In this document: piece by piece, positions 36,614 to 45,515 of the stretch
Layout of the letters: each line of letters begins with the position of its first letter
Numbering within the stretch: the stretch's first letter is position 1
NCBI GenBank assembly: GCA_029210085.1
Contig: JARGPP010000007.1
Location: forward strand, 1 to 64,000
Source: Legionellaceae bacterium
GTDB lineage: Bacteria; Pseudomonadota; Gammaproteobacteria; Legionellales; Legionellaceae
DNA: 64,000 bases
Direction of reading: 5' to 3'
Notes under the pieces: model-generated
The model's database searches: none
What the model saw: the letters and a program-made list of their open reading frames with translations, nothing else
What the model was told of the DNA's origin: nothing
Position numbers and translations under genes: made by a program

Positions 36614-39028
36614 ATGATTTCTATAAATGGCCCAATCGTCATTTAATGTGATTTCCTCTTTGTCGTCAAAGCTGTTACTGCGCTCTTTCTTCTCTTTAGT
36701 GGTTTCCAGTTGAGGTAAAAAGAAGTTCTCGGAGGTTGAGTGGCGCCGCTGCTTTTTTTCAGGTGCTGGAGCAGGAGGTATCACAGGGTCTGCTGTTGTT
36801 GTGTTAAATAAACCAAAGTTAGGAAGGCTGGATACATTGGGATCATTTGAAGGGTTGTCCGCGCTATCTTCGCCTTCTTGTTGAGAATCATTTATTTTTT
36901 TTGCAGAGCGATACGCTGCTTTTTCGCCCTGGTCTATACCACGTATTTTTGCATTTTCATGGGTAGCGTTTTTCTCTGATAGAGCGGTTGTTGATTTTTC
37001 TTGGCCTCCGAAGAGATCTTTATGATATTTTGCAAGTGATCGACTCGCCCAGACGATAGCAAAGAAAACAGCGGTAGGTACAATGAGCAGCCATATTAAA
37101 GGGTTTGTATGGTCATAGTTTTCGGTGTTTCCTGTAAGTGCCAAACCAAGAAGAACGGCTTTAATGCCTTTGAGTATGCCGGAACAAGCAGAGCGGAAAA
37201 AGTCAGTCAAACAAAACATGCCATAAACAGGGAGTGCTACATCAAGCCCTAATTGAAGAAGTGATTCTGATTCTTGTTTTGTATTTTCTTTTGGAAATTC
37301 TTTAAATAAAACTTTTTGAGGTTTATTTTTTGCTTTTTCAATAAATTGATAAATGGTTTGTTCTTTACTCTGATGATGCTCTACTTGGTTCGTCGTATAT
37401 ATACTTGCTGACCATAAGGAAGTACAGACAGAGCCAATCAGTAAGAGCCCCCCGACGGCAACCGTACAGAGAGCAACAATTTCAGGCAGTGGTGTCGCAA
37501 ATAAAACTAAGCTAATAAGTGCATATGCAAAAACACCACAAACAAGGGCGGTATAAATGGCCAGTGCATGACGAAGACCGATTAAAACAGCATCAGTTGT
37601 TGATATTTTATGTGAGTCATGAAGTTTTTTTCGTGTATCATGAAAGCGCCCTAAAGCGGTATTAAGTGCACTATCAGCTTCTTTTTGTAGTTTAAGTATT
37701 CGGTCTCGTTCTTTGAGCCACTGATGACCACTGCGTGGGGAAGATGAATCATCAATTTTGATGAGCTCCCATTGTATTTCATTGAGCTTTGCGAGTCGGA
37801 CTTCAACTTCTTTGGCATGCAGCGATAGTTCGGTTTTTTCTTGGCTGATACGTAAGTTTTTTTGGAAATCTTTTTCTTCATGTAGACGTGTTAAAATACA
37901 GCATGCAGAAAATAAAATAGAAACAGAAGCGACAGCAATAAGTGCTTCGGCTGATAGAGCGGTAACAGCAATCAGTCCCATAAACATATAAAGGCCATCA
38001 ATAAAACCAGCATAAGTTGCGGATGCGTAACTTTTACGTTGAAGCGTCTTAGATTGATGGTTTTTTTGCGCTTTTGATGCCACTGCTGCATGGAAGTCAG
38101 CGTAGTGCTTTTCGGCTATACCAGGCAGTAAGTTGCGCCATTGAAGAATGCTTGGGCGTAGTGGCTTTGTATATTCTGAGGTTTGGAGGTGAGATAGGAA
38201 TAGATCAACCCTATTCGGATTGAAGGGAATGAGATGACTTTTTGCTTTTTGGGATTCATAATCATAACTGATGTAATACAGACCATTCTGGGATGTATCT
38301 TCGCTATTATTAACGAGGCGAAAGCCATGGATATGCTTGGTGAGAGCCTCACTCCCATCTTCAGGCAATGTTGTGGTGAGTTCTCTGAATGAGCCCCAGT
38401 TGTCTAAGTCTGTGCCTAGTCGCTTGTTATCAGTCTGCATGTCTTTTCGAGCATTGACCATACTGCGATTCCAAATACGGTTGGCTGCAGATAAGAGAGC
38501 AAAGATGATACCAAGAGGAAAAAGAAGGTGACGGAAACTTTGTTCAGTTAATAACTGCATTGCTCCAAGTGTGCTTTTTGTAGCACGAAAGGCATTTTTT
38601 ATACCTTTTGCTGCATCACGTAAGGATTGCCAGGCTCGATAGGTCATTTTTCCGGCGATGGTCTCGGAATTGTAGAAGCTTTGGGCAAAGGCGGCAACAC
38701 AGGCTGTAGGGATAATGGTTATAGCGGCCCAAAAGATTCCATCTGGGGTGCGTAACCAATCGTACATATCGTCTGTTGCAGCACTCGCATTCTGCATGCC
38801 GTAACTGGATTCGTAGCCGAGCTCGATCATTTTGGGCGCTAGGTTTAGAACATCCCAAAAACCGTATACAGAGTAAATGCTAGCATCATCGCTAAGCTTC
38901 TTTCCTGTTGCTTTGATTTGTTTTTTTATGTGCGTGGAATATGGAGACGATGAAGTTTTCTTAGCCGATAGACTGTGTTCGGCTTTTCTTAATAAGGGTG
39001 AATCTGCTGTAACGCTTGGCTCTGCCAT
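36599..39028 (-). CDS. large multi-spanning orphan membrane protein, effector-like C-terminus
   Basis: I do not recognise this 809-residue protein. It has about ten hydrophobic helices in pairs (near residues 95-115, 165-185, 345-385, 480-530 and 600-670) separated by hydrophilic blocks, with a coiled-coil-like segment around 390-450 (EKDFQKNLRISQEKTELS...). The N-terminal 90 residues and the last 130 are hydrophilic and Ser/Glu/Lys rich, with no signal peptide. The C-terminus has charged clusters (KEKKERSNSFDDKEE) and ends in a short hydrophobic tail (HSIAV), reminiscent of Dot/Icm secretion signals. No good Shine-Dalgarno is visible at ATG 39028. An effector inserted in host membranes is a hypothesis only. 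Confidence 0.75.
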   Translation of the reverse strand: MAEPSVTADSPLLRKAEHSLSAKKTSSSPYSTHIKKQIKATGKKLSDDASIYSVYGFWDVLNLAPKMIELGYESSYGMQNASAATDDMYDWLRTPDGIFWAAITIIPTACVAAFAQSFYNSETIAGKMTYRAWQSLRDAAKGIKNAFRATKSTLGAMQLLTEQSFRHLLFPLGIIFALLSAANRIWNRSMVNARKDMQTDNKRLGTDLDNWGSFRELTTTLPEDGSEALTKHIHGFRLVNNSEDTSQNGLYYISYDYESQKAKSHLIPFNPNRVDLFLSHLQTSEYTKPLRPSILQWRNLLPGIAEKHYADFHAAVASKAQKNHQSKTLQRKSYASATYAGFIDGLYMFMGLIAVTALSAEALIAVASVSILFSACCILTRLHEEKDFQKNLRISQEKTELSLHAKEVEVRLAKLNEIQWELIKIDDSSSPRSGHQWLKERDRILKLQKEADSALNTALGRFHDTRKKLHDSHKISTTDAVLIGLRHALAIYTALVCGVFAYALISLVLFATPLPEIVALCTVAVGGLLLIGSVCTSLWSASIYTTNQVEHHQSKEQTIYQFIEKAKNKPQKVLFKEFPKENTKQESESLLQLGLDVALPVYGMFCLTDFFRSACSGILKGIKAVLLGLALTGNTENYDHTNPLIWLLIVPTAVFFAIVWASRSLAKYHKDLFGGQEKSTTALSEKNATHENAKIRGIDQGEKAAYRSAKKINDSQQEGEDSADNPSNDPNVSSLPNFGLFNTTTADPVIPPAPAPEKKQRRHSTSENFFLPQLETTKEKKERSNSFDDKEEITLNDDWAIYRNHSIAV

Positions 39029-39219
39029 ATCAATGGTCAGCGGTAACTGAGATTGCGATAGATTTTAACGGATACTATGAAAAGATGCAAGTATTATTCC
39101 AATATGCACTTTTTTTGTCACAAAAAAATCACAACCTAAAATCATATCATACGCTGCTTATTTGGCAATAATTAGAAGTATATTTTTTGTAAGAAAATCA
39201 AGATAGTGTGTGTAAGCTG

Positions 39220-39777
39220 CTATAAGGTAATTTTTGCTAGCATAAACAGCACGTTACCAATGTTTTTAGAGCCAGGAATATAGGTGGCTAATAACGAGAG
39301 TCGGTGATAGTTAAAACCAGCCCAGGGTAGTGCTCCAGGGAAGGGGGCATTATTCAAAATATCAGGCCTTGCTGTGAGAAAAACAGTAAATCCAAGTCCT
39401 GCACTACTTGTTTCTGTAATATGGAAGGTTTTAAGAAAGGCATAGCCTGCGATAGGTTCTGCTTTTCCGTGTGATTCTAGAAAAACAAAGGCGTACAGAC
39501 CATTCCAATTGCCGTTTTCATCAAAAAAACCTTTGCCCAATCCACCGCCCCAAGCGTTTTCATTGTAGGAGCCAAGTTTTTCTTTTGAGTATCGATATCT
39601 ATTATGCCAGGCATAGCCTGTGAGATAGAGTTCGTTATCTCCTTCAGTCCAGGTTTGATAAGGACGAGAACAGGTGGGCTTGAGTACAGCGGGCCATTTT
39701 TTGCAATGTGAAGGAGTCTCTGCGTACAGATTGTGAAAAAATAAAATATTGAAGAGTAAAAATAGACTTTTTCTCAT
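39220..39777 (-). CDS. pagP: lipid A palmitoyltransferase PagP/Rcp homologue
   Basis: PagP is an outer-membrane beta-barrel enzyme that adds palmitate to lipid A; the Legionella homologue Rcp aids resistance to cationic peptides. The 185-residue protein has a signal peptide (LFLLFNILFFHNLYAE) and aligns with E. coli PagP: LTGYAWHNRYRYSKEK (catalytic His), NENAWGGGLGKGFFDENGNW, GLYAFVFLESHGKAEPIAGY, LGLGFTVFLTAR-like AGLGFTVFLTARPD, and YIPGSKNIGNVLF. At the catalytic Asp-Ser pair of E. coli, it has Glu-Ser. It is transcribed divergently from the permease gene. Confidence 0.9.
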   Translation of the reverse strand: MRKSLFLLFNILFFHNLYAETPSHCKKWPAVLKPTCSRPYQTWTEGDNELYLTGYAWHNRYRYSKEKLGSYNENAWGGGLGKGFFDENGNWNGLYAFVFLESHGKAEPIAGYAFLKTFHITETSSAGLGFTVFLTARPDILNNAPFPGALPWAGFNYHRLSLLATYIPGSKNIGNVLFMLAKITL

Positions 39778-39868
39778 GTGCTCTTGGCCAGCCAGAGGGG
39801 TTTTTTAGTAACTCCCTTTAGTGTTAATGTTGATAAACTTTATATAGAAAATGAGAAGTGATATTAAC

Positions 39869-41269
39869 ATGGACCTATTTCGTAAGAAAGATCCCCGTGC
39901 CTCATCAGATGGTTTAGCGCTTCGACGCTGCTTATCTGGTTTTGACTTAACTTTATTGGGGATAGGAGCGGTTATTGGGGCAGGTGTTTTTGTTTTAACA
40001 GGTGTTGTTGCTGCAACGCAAGCAGGTCCTGCAATTATTTATTCTTATATTCTAGCCGGATTTGCTTGTGTTTTTGCAGCTCTTTCTTATGCTGAGTTGG
40101 CTGCGATGATTGGCGGTTGTGGCAGTGCATATGGTTATGCATATGCAGGTTTTGGTGAGTTGCTTGCTTGGATTGTTGGTTGGGATTTGCTTCTGGAATA
40201 TACCGTTTCGGTCTCTGCTGTTTCGGTTGGGTGGAGTGCATATGTGGGAGATGTTTTTTCTAGTCTGGCCATACATTTTCCAAAGACACTCCTTCATGGG
40301 CCTAGTGAAGGGGGGGGTGTTAATGTAATGGCATTGTTAGTGATTGCCGCGTTAACAGGGCTTTTGAGTGTTGGCATGCGCTCTAGTGCGCGTTTTAATC
40401 ATATTATGGTACTGACTAAGTTGCTGGTGATTACAGCTGTGATTGTTGTCACAGGACTTGCTTTTCAACAAAAAAATTGGGTTCCATTTTCACCTTTTGG
40501 TTGGGGGGGGGTAATCGAAGGTGCTTCGCTTATTTTCTTTGCTTATGTTGGTTTTGATGCGGTTGCAACAACGGCTGAAGAGGTGATTGAACCACAGCGT
40601 AATCTTCCGATAGGTATTATTTCTTCTTTATTTATTTGCACGGTGATTTATATCATTGTAGCAGCATGTTTAACCGGCGCGGTTCCTTATCAATTGTTGA
40701 ATGTTGCATCACCGATTAGTCACGCTTTGCTTTTACTAGGGCAACCTGTGGTTGCAGGGATTGTTGGAATTGGTGCAATTGCTGGGCTTACAACCGTGAT
40801 GTTGGTCTTATTTTATGGGTTAAGTCGTGTTTTTTTAGCCATGGCACGTGACGGGTTATTGCCACATTATTTTGCCAAGGTCAATGCAAAAACACATACG
40901 CCAACGCGTATATTAATCACTTGTGGATTGACGATGGCCTTAATTGCCGGATGGGTGCCTATTGGAGAACTCGCAGAATTAGTGAATGTAGGAACATTGT
41001 TTGCATTTACGGTCGTGTGTTCAGGTGTCATTATACTGCGTTATACGCAGCCAGATATGGAGAGACCTTTTAAGACACCAGGGGCACCTGTTGTGCCTTT
41101 ATTGGGAATTATGAGCTGTGTGTATTTGATGATTCATTTGCCGTGGGTGACTTTGCTGCGATTTATTGTTTGGATGGCACTGGGTATGATTGTTTACTTT
41201 GGTTTTAGTCGCTCAAATAGTGCTTTAGCACCACAAAACTTACCATTGGATGAGTCTGATACCTATTAG
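39869..41269 (+). CDS. APC-superfamily amino-acid permease (cationic amino acid transporter type)
   Basis: A 12-helix-type inner-membrane transporter. The N-terminus GFDLTLLGIGAVIGAGVFVLTG is the hallmark first helix with the substrate-binding glycines of APC transporters, and VGFDAVATTAEEVIEPQRNLP near residue 230 is typical of the CAT subgroup. I prefer ATG 39869 (466 aa, MDLFRKKDP); ATG 39851 adds six residues. Amino-acid uptake is central to Legionella-type nutrition, but the substrate cannot be read from sequence. Its stop overlaps that of the converging phosphate transporter by 4 nt. Confidence 0.9.
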   Translation: MDLFRKKDPRASSDGLALRRCLSGFDLTLLGIGAVIGAGVFVLTGVVAATQAGPAIIYSYILAGFACVFAALSYAELAAMIGGCGSAYGYAYAGFGELLAWIVGWDLLLEYTVSVSAVSVGWSAYVGDVFSSLAIHFPKTLLHGPSEGGGVNVMALLVIAALTGLLSVGMRSSARFNHIMVLTKLLVITAVIVVTGLAFQQKNWVPFSPFGWGGVIEGASLIFFAYVGFDAVATTAEEVIEPQRNLPIGIISSLFICTVIYIIVAACLTGAVPYQLLNVASPISHALLLLGQPVVAGIVGIGAIAGLTTVMLVLFYGLSRVFLAMARDGLLPHYFAKVNAKTHTPTRILITCGLTMALIAGWVPIGELAELVNVGTLFAFTVVCSGVIILRYTQPDMERPFKTPGAPVVPLLGIMSCVYLMIHLPWVTLLRFIVWMALGMIVYFGFSRSNSALAPQNLPLDESDTY

Positions 41270-42258
41270 CTGAAAAACAAATACATGATGCCGCCAGCAA
41301 CAAATCCAGTTGCAGGAATTGTAAACATCCAGGCGATACAAATCATCTTAACTGTTCGCCAATGTGTGTGACCTTTCGTATTTGAAAGTCCAACACCTGT
41401 AATAGATCCGGTTACGGTTTGTGTCGTTGAAACAGGAATACCTCCTTCAGTTGATGCTAAAATAACCATTGCCGCACCTGTTTCGGCAGCACATCCTCTC
41501 ATGGGGTTTAAGTGGGTAATGCCAGAACCCATGGTGCGAACAATACGCCAGCCTCCAAAAAGTGTGCCGAGGCTTATCATGAGATAACATGAAATAATCA
41601 CCCAGAAAGGCACATGAAAAGGGCCATCGAGCCAAGAAGCGGACATGAGTAAAGCGGTAATAATACCCATGGTTTTTTGTGCGTCATTACTACCATGAGC
41701 TAAACTTAGCAGTGCAGAGGAGGTCAGTTGTAACCGTTTGAACCAACGATTAAGTTGTTCTTCTGGGTTGTTTTTAAAACATTTCTTGAGTAGGTAGCCA
41801 ATGAGCGTTCCAGCAGTGAGGCCTAAAAGTGGTGTAATAAAAATACCAAACCCTACTTTGATAAAGCCACTGCTTTGTAAACTATTAAAACCGCCATGCG
41901 CAATAGCTGCACCTGCTAACCCACCAATTAATGCATGTGACGAACTTGATGGCAGGCCGAAATACCAAGTGATTAGATTCCAGCTGATGGCGCCAATGAG
42001 TGCTGAAAAAATTAAATTGGGGTTGATCATGTTTGGATCGATGATACCTTTTCCAATCGTCTTTGCAACCATCAGATTAAAAAAACCAAAAGCAATAAAG
42101 TTAAAAAAAGCAGCCCATAAAACGGCTTGGCGAGGGGTTAAGACACCGGTTGTAACAATTGTTGCGATTGAGTTTCCGGCATCATGAAAGCCGTTGATAA
42201 AATCAAAAGCATAAGCTAGAACAATAATACCGACAATAAAGAGGGTGCTTTGTTCCAT
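41266..42258 (-). CDS. pitA: low-affinity inorganic phosphate transporter (PiT family)
   Basis: A 330-residue membrane protein with about ten helices. The duplicated PiT signatures are present: GFHDAGNSIATIVTTGVL near residue 23 and SLAHGSNDAQKTMGIITALL near 190, with GLPSSSSHALIGGLAG and IPVSTTQTVTGSITGVGL. These define H+- or Na+-coupled phosphate uptake. It lacks the DUF47/PhoU-like partner that often accompanies pit genes. coq7 lies 15 bp upstream on the same strand, so the two may be cotranscribed. Confidence 0.93.
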   Translation of the reverse strand: MEQSTLFIVGIIVLAYAFDFINGFHDAGNSIATIVTTGVLTPRQAVLWAAFFNFIAFGFFNLMVAKTIGKGIIDPNMINPNLIFSALIGAISWNLITWYFGLPSSSSHALIGGLAGAAIAHGGFNSLQSSGFIKVGFGIFITPLLGLTAGTLIGYLLKKCFKNNPEEQLNRWFKRLQLTSSALLSLAHGSNDAQKTMGIITALLMSASWLDGPFHVPFWVIISCYLMISLGTLFGGWRIVRTMGSGITHLNPMRGCAAETGAAMVILASTEGGIPVSTTQTVTGSITGVGLSNTKGHTHWRTVKMICIAWMFTIPATGFVAGGIMYLFFS

Positions 42259-42273
42259 GGCAGTTTTCCCCGT

Positions 42274-42915
42274 TTAGAGGTGATAACTACTTTTAGTTAA
42301 TAGTTTTGATATAGCATACATTAGCTGCTGAATCAAAAATGGAAGGTCTGCAGCACCTGCATTGTGAGCCAGTTCAGCATGTGCCATTTCATCTGTTTTC
42401 ATTTGGGAAAGAATAGCGTTTGTTTTTTTATCGGATTGGGGGAGGCAGTTTAGGTGACGAATGAGGTGCTGGGTGACTTGTTTTTCAGTTTCTGCGACGA
42501 ATCCAAGACTCCATTTATCCCCAACAAGACCAGCAAAAGCGCCAATAATCCATGAACCTGCATACCAAAAAGGGTTTAATATACTGGGGTTGTGATTGAG
42601 CTCCTGAAGACGCGCCTCACACCAAGCTAAATGATCAATTTCCTCAGTAGCGGCTTCATTCATTTGTTCTCTGACAGTCTCGAGTTTTGCTGTCAGCGCT
42701 TGCCCTCGGTAGAGTGCTTGTGCACACACTTCACCAGCATGATTAACCCGCATCAGCCCGGCAACATGTTTTTTTTCGGCTGTACTCAGTGGAGTGTCAG
42801 GAATGGTTTTAGCAGGATTTTCACGTGAGCATTCACGCAGACTGGGTGGTAACAGTGTACGTAGGGTCGCATCAGTTTCGATGAGTATACGGTCAAGACG
42901 GGTCATTTTTCGCAT
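42274..42915 (-). CDS. coq7: demethoxyubiquinone hydroxylase Coq7 (di-iron)
   Basis: Coq7 catalyses the C6 hydroxylation of the ubiquinone ring and replaces the flavoenzyme UbiF in many bacteria. The 213-residue protein has the di-iron ferritin-like ligands in RVNHAGEVCAQALY (about residue 55-68), ATEEIDHLAWCEARL (about 90), AETEKQVTQHL and TDEMAHAELAHN (about 175). It is divergent from pepP-ubiH-ubiI, so ubiquinone hydroxylases for three ring positions sit together. Confidence 0.95.
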   Translation of the reverse strand: MRKMTRLDRILIETDATLRTLLPPSLRECSRENPAKTIPDTPLSTAEKKHVAGLMRVNHAGEVCAQALYRGQALTAKLETVREQMNEAATEEIDHLAWCEARLQELNHNPSILNPFWYAGSWIIGAFAGLVGDKWSLGFVAETEKQVTQHLIRHLNCLPQSDKKTNAILSQMKTDEMAHAELAHNAGAADLPFLIQQLMYAISKLLTKSSYHL

Positions 42916-42994
42916 GCACGTATGTTAACAAGTTTGGGTTGGCTCAGCAAATCCGCTATGATGAACAAAAAGGGTCTAAGAGTGACGTAATATT

Positions 42995-44290
42995 ATGGAT
43001 TATCAAACACGCAGGCGTGCTTTAGCAAAGCGTCTTCCTGCAAACTCACTGGCAATTATTCCAGCGGCATCCGAGAAGCTACGTAATGGGGACAGTCATT
43101 ATCGATTTCGGCAAGCCAGTGATTTTTATTATTTAACAGGCTTTGATGAACCCGATGCTATCTTATTGATTACATCGGGTGAGCAAAGTGAGAGTATTTT
43201 ATTTAACCGCCCTAATCATGCACTTGAAGAGCGTTGGACAGGGGCGCGTTTAGGGCAGGCAGCTGCACCGACAACGCTTCAAGTCGATGCCGCTTTTTCA
43301 AATGCTGAACTTGAAAAGCGCTTGCCCGAATTGTTATTGGATAGGCATGCAATTTATTATCCAATGAGTCAAGATATAAAACATGAAGCAATACTTCGGG
43401 AAGCTTGGTGTACAGTAAAAGGCAAAGCCTCTAGATTGCACATAACACCGGAGATATTTGCAGATATCACGCCTATTTTGGGTGAATTAAGACTGATTAA
43501 AGATAAAGATGAAATTCTGTGGATGCGAGAAGCCGCACGTATTTCAATTGCAGCACATGAACGGGTGATGCAAACGGCTTCAAAAGCAGAAAATGAGTAT
43601 GAACTTGAAGCTGAATTTGTATATGTTTTAGGGAAGTCAGGCTGTCGTGATATGGCATATGACGCTATTGTTGCGGGAGGTTCTCGCGCTTGTACATTAC
43701 ATTATACGGCAAATAATCAAACACTCCAGTCGGGAGATTTACTCTTAGTGGATGCGGGTGCTGAAGTAGGTCATTATGCAGCGGACATTACCAGGACTTA
43801 CCCTATTAATGGCCGGTTTAGTCCTGAGCAGCGATTAATTTATGAGTTGGTTTGGCGTGCACAAAAAGCAGGTATGGCGTGTGTAAAGCCAGATTCTCCA
43901 TGGAATAGTATTCAAGCTGCTGTTGTGGGTGAGTTGACATCAGGTTTAGTTGAGCTTGGATTGTTGCAAGGTGATGTGAGTACTCTGATAGAAGAGCGCG
44001 CATATAAGGCATTCTATATGCATACAGCAGGTCATTGGTTGGGTTTAGACGTACATGATGTAGGTAATTACCAAGAAAATGGCGCCTCTCGCTTGTTGCA
44101 GCCAGGCATGACTTTAACGGTTGAGCCAGGCTTATATATTGCTGAAGACTGTGAAATGGTCGATGAGAAGTGGCGGGGTATTGGTGTGCGAATTGAAGAT
44201 GATTTGCTGGTAACAAGAACAGGGCATGATAATTTGACAGAAGCGCTTGCTGTTAGCCCGGGTGATTTAGAGGATATTGTCGGTGGTTAA
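42995..44290 (+). CDS. pepP: Xaa-Pro aminopeptidase (aminopeptidase P)
   Basis: PepP removes N-terminal residues preceding proline. The 431-residue protein has the N-terminal creatinase-like domain (SHYRFRQASDFYYLTGFDEPD) and the pita-bread catalytic domain with metal ligands in LLVDAGAEVGHYAADITRTYP (two Asp), HTAGHWLGLDVHD (His), LTVEPGLYI (Glu) and GVRIEDD (Glu). It starts the pepP-ubiH-ubiI operon conserved in gammaproteobacteria; ubiH overlaps it by 8 nt. Confidence 0.96.
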   Translation: MDYQTRRRALAKRLPANSLAIIPAASEKLRNGDSHYRFRQASDFYYLTGFDEPDAILLITSGEQSESILFNRPNHALEERWTGARLGQAAAPTTLQVDAAFSNAELEKRLPELLLDRHAIYYPMSQDIKHEAILREAWCTVKGKASRLHITPEIFADITPILGELRLIKDKDEILWMREAARISIAAHERVMQTASKAENEYELEAEFVYVLGKSGCRDMAYDAIVAGGSRACTLHYTANNQTLQSGDLLLVDAGAEVGHYAADITRTYPINGRFSPEQRLIYELVWRAQKAGMACVKPDSPWNSIQAAVVGELTSGLVELGLLQGDVSTLIEERAYKAFYMHTAGHWLGLDVHDVGNYQENGASRLLQPGMTLTVEPGLYIAEDCEMVDEKWRGIGVRIEDDLLVTRTGHDNLTEALAVSPGDLEDIVGG

Positions 44291-45515
44291 AGGAGTAGAA
44301 CAGACAGTCGATGAGATAGACATTCTGATTGTTGGAGGTGGACTTATTGGCATGGCGATGATGTGTGCGCTAGCCCCATTAGGGTATCGTGTTCGGTTGG
44401 CTGAAGCACGTGTTGCGATACACAATACACCGCAAATATTAGAAACAAGAAGCATTGCTTTATCGCCTGCAAGTATTCGTATTTTAAAAGAAATACAAAT
44501 ATGGCCTATGTTAGCATCGGAAGCCTCATCAATTAGAACAATTCATATCTCTGAGCAAGGTCAGTTTGGACAAGCATATCTAAATAGTGATGATTCGGGT
44601 GAGCCGCTGGGAGCCGTGGTTGAGATGCATACACTCAATCATGCGCTAAAAGCACATTTAAATCCTACGGATGTCTATGTGCCTGCACGAATTATAGGGT
44701 TAGATGCGCATACAGGTGTCGCAGAGCTTAAAACCGAATCTGGCGAGCAAACCGTACGTGCCAGGTGGATTATTGCGGCAGATGGGACTCATTCATCTGT
44801 ACGAGAACAACTAAGCGCTCAAGCGAATTATAAAATTTACCCTGAGCATGCCATCGCGACCAATATTGCATTGTCACGGCCACATCAGCATGTCGCATAT
44901 GAACGTTTTACATCAGATGGGCCACTTGCTTTATTGCCTTTAGATGATTTGCATATGGCACTTGTTTGGACACTAAAATCAGAAGAGGCTGAAGCATTTA
45001 AGGCCATGAGTGAAGTGAAATTTTTGCAGGCATTGCAGCGTATATTTGGATATCGAGCAGGGCGTTTTACGGCTGTGGGCCCTCGAGTGACTTACCCACT
45101 TCAGCAAGTCATGATGAAAAAGCAAGTGCATGGACGCGTTGTTTTTGTAGGAAATGCAGCACATACACTGCATCCTGTAGCAGGACAAGGGTTTAATTTG
45201 GGGTTGCGGGATGTTGCGATGCTTGCTGAATGTGCTTTAAAAGAGGGGCTGACGGATAAAAGTTTGATACACTATCAAGCACTTAGAAAATCAGATCAAA
45301 AAATAATAACCACAGCGACAGACGGCTTGGTTTCGTTGTTTAAAAGCAAACTACCCGGGATAGGTTTGGCTCGGCGCGCAGGCTTACTTGCTTTAGATAA
45401 TAGTACTGTTTTAAAAGAGATGATCTTGCGGCATGCCAAAGGATTTGGTGGTGTTGTACCCGACTTGGTTTGCGGTATTCCGCTTGATGTGAAAACAAAG
45501 GCTTCTGGATGTTAG
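44283..45515 (+). CDS. ubiH: 2-octaprenyl-6-methoxyphenol hydroxylase UbiH
   Basis: UbiH is an FAD monooxygenase that hydroxylates the C1 position in ubiquinone synthesis. No ATG is available. I prefer GTG 44283 (410 aa), which has GAGG about 8 nt upstream within pepP; TTG 44277 is the alternative. Motifs are the Rossmann DILIVGGGLIGMAMM, the DG motif IIAADGTHSSVRE, and GNAAHTLHPVAGQGFNLGLRD for FAD. It overlaps both neighbours, indicating coupled translation. Confidence 0.94.
   Translation: MVKGVEQTVDEIDILIVGGGLIGMAMMCALAPLGYRVRLAEARVAIHNTPQILETRSIALSPASIRILKEIQIWPMLASEASSIRTIHISEQGQFGQAYLNSDDSGEPLGAVVEMHTLNHALKAHLNPTDVYVPARIIGLDAHTGVAELKTESGEQTVRARWIIAADGTHSSVREQLSAQANYKIYPEHAIATNIALSRPHQHVAYERFTSDGPLALLPLDDLHMALVWTLKSEEAEAFKAMSEVKFLQALQRIFGYRAGRFTAVGPRVTYPLQQVMMKKQVHGRVVFVGNAAHTLHPVAGQGFNLGLRDVAMLAECALKEGLTDKSLIHYQALRKSDQKIITTATDGLVSLFKSKLPGIGLARRAGLLALDNSTVLKEMILRHAKGFGGVVPDLVCGIPLDVKTKASGC

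Noticed and set aside
39110-39128. Poly-T/poly-A palindrome TTTTTTGTCACAAAAAA as a regulatory operator
   Set aside because: Homopolymer runs make such a palindrome likely by chance in AT-rich DNA; no repeat of it was seen near other genes.
42808-42823. Fourth parS-like site (TTTTCACGTGAGCA) in coq7
   Set aside because: About 10 of 16 matches; the palindrome is not kept.
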